64,000 nt of DNA from positions 1 to 64,000 of the forward strand of contig JAJBTC010000212.1 in NCBI GenBank assembly GCA_020861095.1. Reading direction: 5' to 3'. Of the stretch, positions 27,649-37,660 are shown piece after piece; positions within the stretch are counted from its first letter, which is position 1; each line of letters starts with the position of its first letter. The position numbers and the translations under genes were made by a program. Under the pieces are notes generated by a model. That model was given only the letters and a program-made list of their open reading frames with translations, had not been told where the DNA came from and did not search any database. The DNA comes from Bacteroides sp. (GTDB taxonomy: Bacteria; Bacteroidota; Bacteroidia; Bacteroidales; Bacteroidaceae).

Positions 27649-28605
27649 TCAGACGATGGATAATACTTCCTCTCCGGCAAAATAGCGCCGGATGTTTTCG
27701 GCAGCATAGTGCGTCATGGCTATCCGGGCCTCCATAGTACCTGTTCCATTGTGTGGAGAGAGTACCACATTGTCCAGGGATAGTAATTGCGAAGGCACCT
27801 GCGGTTCGTGTTCAAAGACATCCAGCCCTGCTCCCCAGATCCATCCTTCGGTGAGTGCCCGGATCAATGCCTCTTCATCCACCAGGGCTCCCCTGGCGGT
27901 ATTGATAAAGATAGCCTCTTTCTTCATCATCCGTAGCTGGGCTTCACCGATCAGATGATGGGTAGAGGTGCTTGAGGGAACGTGCAGTGAGATCACATCG
28001 GCAGTATGCAGCAATTCTTCCTGCGAAAGATAATGTACGTGTAACCTCTCCTCTTCTTCCCGGCTTATCCGGTGACGATTGCGATAGACAACCTTCATAC
28101 CGAAAGCAAGTGCCCGGCGGGCTACGGCTCTACCGATCCGGCCCAGTCCCAGAATACCCAGTCTTTTGCCGGAGAGGCTCTGCCCCAGATTGCCCATGGT
28201 ACAGATATGCACAGATCCCTGACTACGCATTTTCCGATCCATCTCCCCGATCCTCCGGGCAACTGCCATCATGAGAGCAAAAGTGTGCTCAGCCGTGGGT
28301 TCCACGACTGCTTCAGGCGAATTGGTCACCCATATTCCTTTCTTTCGGGCATAGGCCACATCTATATGGTCATACCCGGCACCGAAGTTGGCAATGATCT
28401 TCAATGCAGGAGCACGATCGATTACCTGCCGTGTTACCTTGAATGTATATGTAGGCAACAGGGCTTCACAACAACCCAACTTCACCCAATCTAATTCAGT
28501 TATTATCTGATCGTTTACCAGATAATCCACATCAAATCCGGAAGCCACAGGAACCAATCCTTCGCGGGGAAGGGTTTGTGTAAGGAGTAACTTTTTCATA
28601 TCCAT
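27649..28605 (-). CDS. D-2-hydroxyacid dehydrogenase
   Basis: A 318-residue NAD(P)-dependent dehydrogenase of the phosphoglycerate/hydroxypyruvate reductase family. The nucleotide motif is GILGLGRIGRAVARR; the catalytic triad residues are Arg in NTARGALVDEEAL, Glu in DVFEHEP and His in LSPHNGTGT. It is cytoplasmic. It is first in the operon with the hydrolase and PL6, under the shared operator. The substrate is unknown; DEH and KDG are both 2-keto acids, so an alternative reduction in alginate catabolism is possible. Start chosen at MDMKKLLLTQTL (28605; 28599 also possible), because the longer frame to 28683 would cross the promoter. Confidence 0.85.
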   Translation of the reverse strand: MDMKKLLLTQTLPREGLVPVASGFDVDYLVNDQIITELDWVKLGCCEALLPTYTFKVTRQVIDRAPALKIIANFGAGYDHIDVAYARKKGIWVTNSPEAVVEPTAEHTFALMMAVARRIGEMDRKMRSQGSVHICTMGNLGQSLSGKRLGILGLGRIGRAVARRALAFGMKVVYRNRHRISREEEERLHVHYLSQEELLHTADVISLHVPSSTSTHHLIGEAQLRMMKKEAIFINTARGALVDEEALIRALTEGWIWGAGLDVFEHEPQVPSQLLSLDNVVLSPHNGTGTMEARIAMTHYAAENIRRYFAGEEVLSIV

Positions 28606-28652
28606 AGACTGTTGAAAGAAAGAGAGGGAATTGCACTCTCGTTTTATGTCGA

Positions 28653-28684
28653 CAAACATAGATAAAATAAATTGGTAGACCAAA
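28653..28684 (-). promoter_or_regulatory. Promoter and operator of the dehydrogenase-hydrolase-PL6 operon
   Basis: On the minus strand TTTG (28684-28681), 20 nt, then TATGTTTG (28660-28653). The palindrome TTGGTCTACCAA (28683-28672; TTGGTAGACCAA on the plus strand) overlaps the -33 element. It is the third copy of the locus operator, here placed at -33 and not at -7, and still consistent with repression. Confidence 0.78.
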
Positions 28685-28774
28685 TAATCATAAAATAAAT
28701 ATTAAAAAAGGAAACTTTTCCGGAACTCTTCCCGCTATTTTGGGCTGAACTTATCATTTTCATGCGGTTTTTTT

Positions 28775-28802
28775 TAACTTTGCACCCATCATTGATAGGA
28801 GG
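28775..28802 (+). promoter_or_regulatory. GntR gene -7 box and strong Shine-Dalgarno
   Basis: TAACTTTG at 28775-28782 fits the -7 consensus; no clear TTTG is seen at -33. AGGAGG at 28797-28802, 3 nt before the ATG, is an unusually good ribosome site for this group. No copy of the TTGGnAGACCAA operator is seen here, so autoregulation is not evident. Confidence 0.55.
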
Positions 28803-28805
28803 CAA

Positions 28806-29522
28806 ATGAAAACAGATCACATATTAGAAAGTCTGAGCAAAGTAGAGGAAAATCCCACAGAAAGTATCATCAGACAAATAAGAATGTTGTTGAATACCGG
28901 ACAGTTGAAACCGGGTGACCGCCTGCCGGCAGAAAGAAAGATGGCCGAAAGGTTTGGTGTAGGGCGTACGCATGTGCGGGACGCATTGAAAAAACTGGAA
29001 TTTTACAACATCCTGAAGACGTTGCCGCAGAGCGGGTCGGTGGTAGCCGGCATGGAGATGACAGCACTGGACGGACTGATCAGTGATGTATTGCAGATGG
29101 ACAGTCACGATTTCTATTCTCTGGTTGAGATGCGTGCCATCCTGGAAACCAATGCTGCCCGCCTGTGTGCGATACGCCGGACGGAGGAAGATCTGAGAGA
29201 GATCGAGAAAGCGATGAACAACTACATCGCCAAAGTAGAGGAGAATGGTTCGGCCATGGAAGAAGACCTGTATTTCCATCGCACCATCGCGCAGGGTTCT
29301 AAAAACATGGTCCTGAAATCGATGATGATGATCATCACACCGGATATCATGACCAACTACAACAAATTCAATGTGTGCAAGACGAATTTTGATATTCCGA
29401 TCAGTGAGCACCGCCTGCTGTTTGAATACATCAAAAACCACGATGCCAACGGGGCAACGAATATCATGAGCCAGCACCTGACGGGAGTGCTTTCTTTCGC
29501 GAAGACGCAGACCTTGTTTTAA
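28806..29522 (+). CDS. GntR-family (FadR/FCD) transcriptional regulator
   Basis: A 238-residue repressor-type regulator. Residues about 15-85 form a GntR winged helix (LKPGDRLPAERKMAERFGVG followed by RTHVRDALKKLE); residues about 95-230 form an all-helical FCD ligand domain (YSLVEMRAILETNAARLCA). FCD-GntR proteins often sense sugar acids such as hexuronates or KDG. It adjoins the alginate locus, and three promoters of that locus carry TTGGnAGACCAA, close to the TTGGTnnACCAA shape bound by related UxuR/ExuR-type proteins. It is the natural candidate for the locus regulator, with KDG or DEH as possible inducer (inference). Confidence 0.9.
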   Translation: MKTDHILESLSKVEENPTESIIRQIRMLLNTGQLKPGDRLPAERKMAERFGVGRTHVRDALKKLEFYNILKTLPQSGSVVAGMEMTALDGLISDVLQMDSHDFYSLVEMRAILETNAARLCAIRRTEEDLREIEKAMNNYIAKVEENGSAMEEDLYFHRTIAQGSKNMVLKSMMMIITPDIMTNYNKFNVCKTNFDIPISEHRLLFEYIKNHDANGATNIMSQHLTGVLSFAKTQTLF

Positions 29523-29627
29523 ATGCTCTCTCAAACAGAGAGGAAGCAGGGGTTGAGAATCTGAATATGCAGGCTTATCCGATAAATGTATAAAAACTTA
29601 AGTGCCATCCATTTTATTGGGCTTGTA

Positions 29628-29808
29628 CCGCGGAGACGCACGGCGTGCGTCTCTACAAGTCAATTGGACATCGTTATAAAATCGTTATAAATTGGGCATC
29701 GTTACCAGAGTTATGGGAACTTTAACGATTGGAAATCCGAAGTACTTCATCTCATGCCACCACTCTGGCCTCATCATCCTGTAGAGACGCACGGCGTGCG
29801 TCTCCGCG
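29628..29808. repeat. Inverted pair of the 19-bp near-palindrome, reversed order
   Basis: Copies at 29634-29652 (flanked ccgcgg... ctctacaag) and 29784-29802 (flanked cctgtag... ccgcgatataggtccaa). The orientation order is opposite to the pairs at 1.7, 3.5 and 8.7 kb: the gtagag ends face each other. The left copy has its central base flipped relative to its flanks. The rest of 29523-29960 shows nothing else. Confidence 0.85.
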
Positions 29809-29969
29809 ATATAGGTCCAACAAAGTATCAGGTAGCCCGATGGCACAAATCTGACACGAAATGGTTTTATACTTCAGTCAATCACATGGAATCAGGAACA
29901 ATCCTGTCAGATCAGTCATGAGTTCTGAGGGCGTACAGTTACTCTGATCTTTAACCTATTTATAATGAG

Positions 29970-30009
29970 AAATCCCCTTGGCTACAGGATACTGTAGCCA
30001 AGGGGATTT
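29970..30009. terminator. Strong 18-bp hairpin terminator
   Basis: Perfect arms aaatccccttggctacag (29970-29987) and its complement (29992-30009) enclose the tetraloop gata. It lies about 100 nt past the stop of the leftward GH3 gene and about 450 nt past GntR, and probably ends the esterase/GH3 operon. A short T run follows on the plus strand, so it may work in both directions. Confidence 0.8.
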
Positions 30010-30107
30010 TGTGTATACAAAACTTTCCGGATAGCTTCTTTATGTCCGAAAAGCGGCCGGCCGATTGGTATCAAAAGAGCTCTTCTTTTTCCAGCCAGTG
30101 AGTTTAC

Positions 30108-32594
30108 CTATTTATTAGGTGTATCCCATTTCTTGGTCTCCGAACAGAGGATATTCACGACCTGATCGCCTGCCTGGATACGGAAATCGCCTTCCTCTAA
30201 GATCCATTTGCCATCGTAACCCACAAAAGCAAGGTCCGAGCCTTTCAGCTTCAGGGTGACGGTTGTGGTCTCGCCCGGTGCCAGTTCCACTTTTTCAAAG
30301 GCACGCAGACGGCGCACGTCGGGAGTCAGGGAAGCAACCAGATCGCTGCTGAACAGCAACACACTCTCTTTGCCCGCGCGTTGACCGGTATTCTTCACAT
30401 CTACTGTAAAGGTCAATACATCATCCGCCGTGAAGCGGGTATTATCTACCTGGAGATTGCTGTAAGCAAAGGTGGTGTAGCTCTGGCCATAGCCAAACGC
30501 CCACTGCACATTCACTACAGCGTCGTAATTATAGGCTCCTTCCATCTGCCGGCCGATGTGCTCACTCGGTTTGTGGTCGTAGGTAACCAGCGAATTGATC
30601 TCTTTCGGATAGGTAAACGGCAGTTTACCGCTGAAATTGGCATCTCCGGCCACTAAGTTGGCCAGCGCGTCGCCCCCGTAATTGCCCGGTAGCATGATAT
30701 GCACCACGGCCGAAGCGAGGGGTTCGATATCGGCAATCAGCCGCGGACGCCCTTCGTTCAGGATCAGGACGATGGGTTTGCCCGTAGCGGCAAGTGCCTT
30801 CACCAGATTGAGCTGGTTTTCGGACAGAAAGAGATTGGTCAGGTTGCCCGGCGTTTCACAATAAGAGTTCTCTCCGATACAGGCGATGATGTAATCCGCG
30901 CCTGCGGCGGCAGCCACGGCCTTGTCGATCTCCGGAGCATTCTCTTCCCACCAGCTGCCGCCCTGTTTGTAGGTAACACCGGCTTCGTAGAGGATCTGTT
31001 CCGCACCGAACTTGTTGGTAAATGCTTCAAGAATGGTGTTGTGATCCGCGGCACATTCATCGGCTTTATCTCCCTGCCAAGAATAAGACCATCCGCCGTT
31101 GAGCGTACGCATGGAATGGGCATTGGGACCGGTGATCAGGAGTTTCTTCCCTGGGGCCAGCGGCAGGATGTGGTCTGTATTCTTCAACAGTACCATGGAT
31201 TCTTCGGCAGCTTTCAGCGCTACAGCAGCATGTTCCGGGCCTCCGTAGAGCGGGAAGTCTTTCCAGTCGTACCAGGGTTTTTCGAAGAGGTTGAGACGGA
31301 ATTTCAGCCGCAGCACGCGCCTTACGGCATCGTCGATACGGCTCATGGGTACTTCGCCTTCCTGTACCAGTTCTTTGAGCAAGGTGCAGAAGCTCAGGTC
31401 GTAGGGTTCCATAGCCATATCGATACCGGCATTGATAGCCATTTTGATGGCCTCTTTTTTATCTTTGGCTACGCGATCCCGGGTATAGAGGTTGTTGATG
31501 TCTGACCAGTCGGTCACGATCATGCCGTCCCAGTTGAGATCCTCTTTGAGCCAGGTAGTCAGCAATTCGTAATTGGCATGGAAAGGCAGGCCGTTGTTCA
31601 TCGCAGAGTTTACCATGAGGGAAAGCGCGCCGTTGCGGATCATTTCCAGATAAGGGGCAAAATGCTTCTCCCGCATATCCTGCAGGGTAATGGAAGAGGG
31701 GGTACGGTCTTTGCCGGAGACCGGCACTCCATATCCCATGTAGTGCTTCACACAGGCAGCGATGTAGTCTACTCCGATGTGGTTGGGGTCACTGCCCTGG
31801 AAACCCAGTACGGACTCGCGGCCCATTTCGGCATTCAGATAGGCATCTTCGCCGTAGCTCTCCCACAGGCGGGGCCAGCGTGGGTCACGGCCCAGGTCGG
31901 TGACAGGGGCGTAGGTCCACGGGATACTGGCGGCTTTGGTCTCGTAAGCAGCAATACGGGAAGCCTCCCGGGTGAGCGCACGGTTGAAAGTAGCGGCCAT
32001 GTTGATGCCCTGGGGAAAGAGCGTACCTCCGCGTGTATAGTTGGTCCCGTGTACGTGGTCTATCCCGTAGATACAGGGGATACCGATCTCCTGCATGGAT
32101 TTCTCCTGGATGCGTCTGATGATCTCCTGCCACCTGGCGGGGGTCTGTGCCACACCGTTGGGTACGTTCAGGATAGAACCTACCTTGTAGGTACCGATCA
32201 CCTGGTCCAGCTTCTCCTCGTCCAGTTCAAATCCTCTGGCGTTTTCCGCTGCCATGATGCGCATATAGATCTGCATCATTACCTCCTGCGAAGGCATCTC
32301 CTGTCCCAGGTCGAATTCCTGTTCGAGGTCATACTTCCTGAGGATCTCTCTGATGTCGTCTACCTGCATACTGGCCGGATGGATGCCGGCAAAGGGGTTG
32401 GCACGTTTCTGAATGGCGTCAATCGCCAGTTCGCACATCTGCCCCACCTTTTCGTCGAGGGTCATCTTGCTGAGCAGGGTTTCGATCTGCCGTTCAATGT
32501 TCTCGTCTCCCGGGATGGCAGGGGCCACCGTAGGTTGCGCTGTGGCAGCCAGGAGAGTCCCGGCTGCCAGCAATGAAAATAAAATTCGTTTCAT
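30108..32594 (-). CDS. GH3 beta-glycosidase (BglX-like)
   Basis: Start [20 protein letters not shown] gives 828 residues with a signal peptide, so it should be periplasmic. GH3 N-terminal barrel with [27 protein letters not shown] and nucleophile Asp in MIVTDWSD; then the C-terminal sandwich ([20 protein letters not shown]) and a fibronectin-III-like domain at the end. The activity is beta-glucosidase or beta-xylosidase; sequence alone does not decide. It is 29 nt downstream of a second GH3. The longer open frame to 32774 overlaps that gene and is not used. Confidence 0.92.
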   Translation of the reverse strand: MKRILFSLLAAGTLLAATAQPTVAPAIPGDENIERQIETLLSKMTLDEKVGQMCELAIDAIQKRANPFAGIHPASMQVDDIREILRKYDLEQEFDLGQEMPSQEVMMQIYMRIMAAENARGFELDEEKLDQVIGTYKVGSILNVPNGVAQTPARWQEIIRRIQEKSMQEIGIPCIYGIDHVHGTNYTRGGTLFPQGINMAATFNRALTREASRIAAYETKAASIPWTYAPVTDLGRDPRWPRLWESYGEDAYLNAEMGRESVLGFQGSDPNHIGVDYIAACVKHYMGYGVPVSGKDRTPSSITLQDMREKHFAPYLEMIRNGALSLMVNSAMNNGLPFHANYELLTTWLKEDLNWDGMIVTDWSDINNLYTRDRVAKDKKEAIKMAINAGIDMAMEPYDLSFCTLLKELVQEGEVPMSRIDDAVRRVLRLKFRLNLFEKPWYDWKDFPLYGGPEHAAVALKAAEESMVLLKNTDHILPLAPGKKLLITGPNAHSMRTLNGGWSYSWQGDKADECAADHNTILEAFTNKFGAEQILYEAGVTYKQGGSWWEENAPEIDKAVAAAAGADYIIACIGENSYCETPGNLTNLFLSENQLNLVKALAATGKPIVLILNEGRPRLIADIEPLASAVVHIMLPGNYGGDALANLVAGDANFSGKLPFTYPKEINSLVTYDHKPSEHIGRQMEGAYNYDAVVNVQWAFGYGQSYTTFAYSNLQVDNTRFTADDVLTFTVDVKNTGQRAGKESVLLFSSDLVASLTPDVRRLRAFEKVELAPGETTTVTLKLKGSDLAFVGYDGKWILEEGDFRIQAGDQVVNILCSETKKWDTPNK

Positions 32595-32623
32595 TGGATC
32601 AGGTATAAATACATTCGTTACAA

Positions 32624-34962
32624 TCATCTTTTCAAGCGTCGGATCTCTTTCTGAAGCCTCAGGATATCCGTTGTTTTCTCTGCCGAAGCAGCTACTTCCG
32701 CGTGCAGGGTAGCCCGGATGTCGCGGGAAGAGGCTCCTACCAGGAAGGTATATCTGCCGGCATCTACTACCCACGAAACGGAACCTTCGTCGTAAGAAGC
32801 CAGGTCAGCAGCCCGTACCGTAAGTTCTACCGTAGCTGTTTCGCCGGGTTGCAGTTCCCGGGTCTTGGCAAAGGCTTTCAACTCTTTCTCCGGCTTGTTG
32901 GCCTGTCGGGCATCCGGAGCAGTCACATAGAGCTGCACCACCTCTTTGCCCGCAACCTTACCCGTGTTCTTCACGTCCACGCTCACTGTATAGAGATCGT
33001 TATCGGTCCGGATCACCGGGTGGGTATAGTCAAATGTGGTATAGGAAAGCCCGTATCCGAAGGGATAGGAGACTTCTTTGCCGAATGTATCGAAGTAACG
33101 GTATCCTACGTAGATATCTTCTTCGTAATCGGTATAGTCCCACAGCCTGACTTCTGCCTTCTTCTCTCCGTGGTCGGAGAAGTCCATGCTGCTCATGGCA
33201 CCGTCTGTGGGGAAGTTGGCCGATGAGCCATCGTCTTCATACTTCACCGGGAAGGTCATGGTGAGCTTACCGGACGGGGAAGATTTTCCGCTCAGTACAT
33301 CGGCTACGCTGTTGCCCCCCTCCTGTCCGGCCTGCCAGGCGCACAGGATGGCATCCGGCCATCCTTTCCAGGAAGCGGTCTCTATGACGCCGCCGATATT
33401 CAGCACCACTACAACTTTCTTTCCGGCAGCGTGGAAGGCACGGCATACATCTCGCAACAAAGTCTGTTCTTCTTTTGTCAGGTGGAACTCTGTGAGTTTA
33501 CGATCCACAAATTCACCGGTGGTACGTCCCAGGGTGATCAGAGCGATGTCCGACTCTTCGGCCTGCTGTTTCATCACACCGGCAGGAAGCAACAATTCCA
33601 TAGGGCGGGGCGTGGGCAGGAACATGGCCATGCGGTTGTCTCCATCGGGGGCATTGCGTTCGTTCTCCGCGGCGATATGCTGTTCGTACGTAGCCTTCAG
33701 CTGATCGTTGAGCTGATAACCTGCATTTTTCAGTCCATCCAGCAGAGATACGGTATAGGCGCGGTTCACATTGCCCGATCCTGTACCTCCCGCAATGAAA
33801 TCATACGATGTACAGCCGAACAAAGCCACCTTTTTTACATCCGCGGACAGCGGCAACGTATGACCGGCATTTTTAAGCAGTACCATACCTTCTGTGGCCG
33901 ACTGCCGGGTCAAGGCGGCATGTGCTTCGAGGTCGGGCTGGTTGGAGAAGGGATACCCCTGGAAGCGGGGAGTCAGCAGGATCATCTCTAAGATGCGTTT
34001 TACGTTGCGGTCGAGAACTGCCTCGTCCAGCCGACCCTCTTTCACGGCCTGCACGATTGCTTCGTATTGCTTGTCCATACCGGGCTGCAACATATCGTTG
34101 CCGGCCTCCATCTGGGCCACCGCGTCCTTGCCACTGAACCAGTCGGTCATTACCATCCCTTTGAATCCCCATTCGTCACGCAACAGGGTGGTCTGTAACT
34201 CTTTGCTTTCGGAAGTATAAACACCGTTGAGGTAGTTGTAAGAAGACATCACCGTCCAGGGGTCGGATTCTTTCACGGTGATCTCAAATCCTTTGAGGTA
34301 GATCTCACGCAGCGCGCGGGGAGATACGCGGGCATCTACGGCCATGCGGTTGCTCTCCTGGTTATTGACGGCATAGTGTTTGATGGAGGTCCCTACCCCG
34401 TTGCTCTGTACACCCCGTACATAGGCAGCGGCAATCTTACCGCTCACTACCGGATCTTCGGAATAGTACTCAAAATTACGTCCGCAGAGCGGATTGCGAT
34501 GGATGTTGAGCGCGGGAGCCAGCAGTACATCGGCACCGTATTCCAGTGCCTCGTTGCCGATGGCCTGCCCTACATGTTCTACCAGTTCCTGGTCCCAGGT
34601 AGAGGTCAGCAAGGTACCTATGGGAAATGTGTACAGTAGTATGTAGCCGGATCGTCTTCACGCGTGGGATTGATACGCAGTCCGGCAGGACCATCGGCCA
34701 GTACCACGGCAGGTATGCCCAGGCGTTCGATGGGATAGGTGGTACCGGCTGCTCCCGGCACTAAATTCCTGGTTTCACCAATTACGGCACTGTCTCCGGA
34801 GAATCCGGCCATGCCTGTACCTACAACTAAGTGGGCTTTTTCTTCGAGGGTCATGGCACCGATGACATTTTCTAAGGAAGACTTTCCAAGTTGGGGAACA
34901 CCGGGACTACAGGCACAAAGCATAGTAGCAGCAAGCGCTGTCGGTAATATGTATTTTTTCAT
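32624..34962 (-). pseudogene. GH3 beta-glycosidase, broken by a 1-nt frameshift
   Basis: The reading frame from MKKYILPTALAATMLCAC (lipobox near residue 17, start 34962) covers TLEEKAHLVVGTGM and VLADGPAGLRI and stops after YYCTHFP at 34618. The adjoining frame resumes as IGTLLTSTWDQELV and continues to 32624 with the whole catalytic core (nucleophile Asp in MVMTDWFSGKD), the sandwich domain and a fibronectin-III-like end. One extra C in the CCC run (plus GGG at 34622-34624) would join the two as THFPIGTLL, giving about 778 residues. The C-terminal piece alone lacks the signal peptide and the first barrel strands. Sequencing error or recent inactivation are both possible. Confidence 0.85.
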
Positions 34963-35073
34963 ATGCGGAAAATTCATTTGTAATACGTAGGATATAGAAG
35001 AGTTATTGTCGTTGAACATAGCCCGAGGCAATGTTCAACTGACGTTCGTTCCATATTCTATCCGTTGGATGGG

Positions 35074-36264
35074 TTATTGAAACAGTTTCGGGGCAAATTC
35101 GGTGAGGTAGATCCGCCAGTTCTTCCAGATGTGCCCTTCACCGCTCTCGTAATATTCGTAGGGGTATCCTTTTTCGTCGAGCATATTGCGGTATTCGACA
35201 TTAGCCTGATAGAGAAAGTCGGTAGTTCCGATAGCGATCCAGTAGAGGGCCGGCGGGGTATCGAACTGTATTTTGAGCTTGCCTTCGATATTGTCGTAGA
35301 CCGGGGATTTCGCATTCTTATCGGGCATGATAGCCGCCGAGAACAATCCGATGTAATGGAATATATCGGGATATTCTTTGGAGATGTGCATGGAGTGATA
35401 GCCTCCCATCGAGAGCCCGGCAATGGCCCGGTTCTGTTTGTTGGCAAGGGTGCGATAGTTTGTGTCGATGAAGCTGACCACTTCGGGAAACGCCGTCTCG
35501 AAACTACCCTCCATGGTCCGGGGCAGTTGCATGCTGGGAGCAGCAAATCCTAAGGAAGACTCGCCGGGAGCTGCCTCCAGGTCTGCGTTGCCATTGGTCA
35601 TCACCACGATCATGGGTCTGGCTTTGCCCTGCGCGATCAGGTTGTCCAGGATCTGCGCCGTACGTCCCAGTTCGCTCCATGCGTTCTCATCGCCACCCAT
35701 ACCGTGCAGCAGGTAGAACACCGGATACCGCTCTGTGCCCGATTCATATCCGGCAGGGGTATATACCGTCAGCCGACGGTCCATGCCCAGTGACGGACTG
35801 TTGTACCATACTTTAGAGACCGTTCCGTGGGGTACTTTATTTACTTTATACAGATCGGCGCGTCCGCCACCGATGAGAAACACATTGGTGACGCTGGCTA
35901 CGTCGCGGATCATGTAGACATTGGCCGGATCGTTGATCTTCAGGTCATCTACCAGGAAGGTATAGCTGTACAGTTCCGGCTCCAGGGGCTGGGGGGTTGT
36001 AAACTCCCATACTCCGTCTTTTTGCACCAGATCGGCCACACCGGGACCGTCGAACTCCCCAAACGGCGTCTGGATCTTCTGCGTGGGCAGGAAGTCGCCT
36101 GTCACCTGCACCTGGGTAGCTTTGGGGGCTTTCAGGCGAAAAGTGACTGTGTTGTCGGGATGTATCTCGGGAGAAACGACCGGTGCACCTCCCCAGAGAG
36201 CTTGTTGTGCGAATGTTACCACACACATCAGCAACAAGGCTGATACTGAAAAAATCTTTTTCAT
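35074..36264 (-). CDS. CE1-like esterase with N-terminal CBM48/E-set domain (feruloyl/acetyl esterase-like)
   Basis: Start MKKIFSVSALLLMCVVTFAQ gives 396 residues with a signal peptide. Residues about 30-115 form an early-set sandwich (NTVTFRLKAPKATQVQVTGDF) like that of bacterial feruloyl esterases. The esterase-D/CE1 hydrolase follows: YLLHGMGGDENAW, nucleophile Ser in AGLSMGGYHS, and a terminal GEGHIWKNWR histidine. It probably removes feruloyl or acetyl groups from a plant polysaccharide in the periplasm. It is followed by the two GH3 genes at 111-nt spacing. The upstream ORF extension encodes the intergenic palindrome and is not real. Confidence 0.87.
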   Translation of the reverse strand: MKKIFSVSALLLMCVVTFAQQALWGGAPVVSPEIHPDNTVTFRLKAPKATQVQVTGDFLPTQKIQTPFGEFDGPGVADLVQKDGVWEFTTPQPLEPELYSYTFLVDDLKINDPANVYMIRDVASVTNVFLIGGGRADLYKVNKVPHGTVSKVWYNSPSLGMDRRLTVYTPAGYESGTERYPVFYLLHGMGGDENAWSELGRTAQILDNLIAQGKARPMIVVMTNGNADLEAAPGESSLGFAAPSMQLPRTMEGSFETAFPEVVSFIDTNYRTLANKQNRAIAGLSMGGYHSMHISKEYPDIFHYIGLFSAAIMPDKNAKSPVYDNIEGKLKIQFDTPPALYWIAIGTTDFLYQANVEYRNMLDEKGYPYEYYESGEGHIWKNWRIYLTEFAPKLFQ

Positions 36265-36324
36265 ACTGTTTTTTTTATTAGATAAGTGTTTATCCTTTAT
36301 TGTATCTATCCTACTCCGTACCCT

Positions 36325-36496
36325 GTAGAGACGCACGGCGTGCGTCTCAGCATACCGGATGGGAATGCATACCAAATGTATTTTTTATTGTACCTGTACC
36401 GCGAAGACAGACGCTTCCGGGTTGTACCTGCATTGCGGAGACGCACAACATATGGATTGGACGTACACCGCGGAGACGCAAATATGCGTCTCTACA
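36325..36496. repeat. Near-palindrome pair and degenerate copies between the two esterase genes
   Basis: A GGC-centre copy at 36329-36347, a truncated gcggagacgcac at 36435-36446, and an inverted AT-centre variant at 36474-36491 preceded by ggacgtacaccgcg. The 36265-36592 gap is filled by them; no gene and no clear promoter were seen. Confidence 0.8.
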
Positions 36497-36592
36497 GGCC
36501 ACCCCTATCTCTGTAGACGAAATCATATACACTCACTTTGTGTACCAGGAACAGGCCACCGCCACGCGGCTCAGACCTGCGGCTGTTACTCC

Positions 36593-37477
36593 CTACCTGC
36601 CGAAGTTGCGGCTGACGAAAGGCAGACAGGTATAGAGTGCCGAGTGCCAGTACTCGTTGGTATGCCCGCCGTCGCGCACACGCAACTGACACGGGATCTG
36701 TGCCTGACGCATGGCCTGGTAAAATCCGAGGTTGCAGTCGAGCAGGAAATCGTCATCACCACAATCTACAAACCATTGTACGGTGCGCAGCTCTGCTTTG
36801 CGGGCCTCGTCTGCGTCCGTCACATAACGCACACAACTGTTTTCCTGTACAGAGCGGGTCAGGAGTGCCATTTTGTTGGCCGGATCGGGATCGTCACCCG
36901 CTGCCTGTCCCATAGCGGGAATATCCATCAGGGCACTCATGGCATATACGGCGCAGTACATATCGCTGTGTCGTTGCGCGTAGCTGGTGGCTCCGCCGCC
37001 TCCCATGGAGAGACCCGCGATGGCGCGGTGTTGTTTATCGCTCCGGACACGGTAGGTCTTCTCGATATGGGGAAGGAACTCTTTGTAGAAGAAATCTTCA
37101 TAGGCCCATCCCGGCATATTGAAGTATCCGTTCCATTCCGTAGCGGGGTTGCCTCCGGCATTGGGACTCACAATAATCATCTCACACGCCTCACCGGAAG
37201 CGACCAGCTGATCCATGACATCCCTGGCACGCTGGTCGCTGAACCAGCTGGTATTTACTCCCAACATGCCATGCAGCAGGTAGAGAACGGGATAGTGACG
37301 GGTAGTCCCGGTGTCGTAACCTGGGGGAAGATAGAGCGTGAAAGCCCGGTGAGCCTGCAACACTTCACTGTATATACTGTCTGTTACGACTTTACTTTGT
37401 GGTCCCCATCCGGAGATCTGCGCCTGCGCACAGACTGCCAGACAGACGATCCAGTACAAGGTCATTCTTCTTTTCAT
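36593..37477 (-). CDS. CE1-like secreted esterase
   Basis: A 294-residue esterase-D-type hydrolase with signal peptide MKRRMTLYWIVCLAVCAQAQ. Motifs: YLLHGMLGVNTSWF oxyanion region, nucleophile Ser in AGLSMGGGGATS, Asp in DCGDDDFLLD, and His in DGGHTNEYW. It lacks the E-set domain of its neighbour at 35074, so the two are different members of the same superfamily. A role in deacylating a plant glycan is inferred from the locus. A gap of 183 nt with a divergent gaaccaacgactgacgaaatca module separates it from the lipoprotein gene. Confidence 0.86.
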   Translation of the reverse strand: MKRRMTLYWIVCLAVCAQAQISGWGPQSKVVTDSIYSEVLQAHRAFTLYLPPGYDTGTTRHYPVLYLLHGMLGVNTSWFSDQRARDVMDQLVASGEACEMIIVSPNAGGNPATEWNGYFNMPGWAYEDFFYKEFLPHIEKTYRVRSDKQHRAIAGLSMGGGGATSYAQRHSDMYCAVYAMSALMDIPAMGQAAGDDPDPANKMALLTRSVQENSCVRYVTDADEARKAELRTVQWFVDCGDDDFLLDCNLGFYQAMRQAQIPCQLRVRDGGHTNEYWHSALYTCLPFVSRNFGR

Positions 37478-37660
37478 CGGATATGTATTGAAACAGGGAC
37501 AAGGATGCAGGTTTCCTCTCTATCCTTGCCCTGTTGGTGTTTATTAAGAGTTGAATAAAATAAGAGTGAACCAACGACTGACGAAATCAGCCGAAGCTCA
37601 ACGGAGTCAACCCAACGTTCAGCAAAATTAACAAAAAATGAATAAGATCCGGACAGTTTT

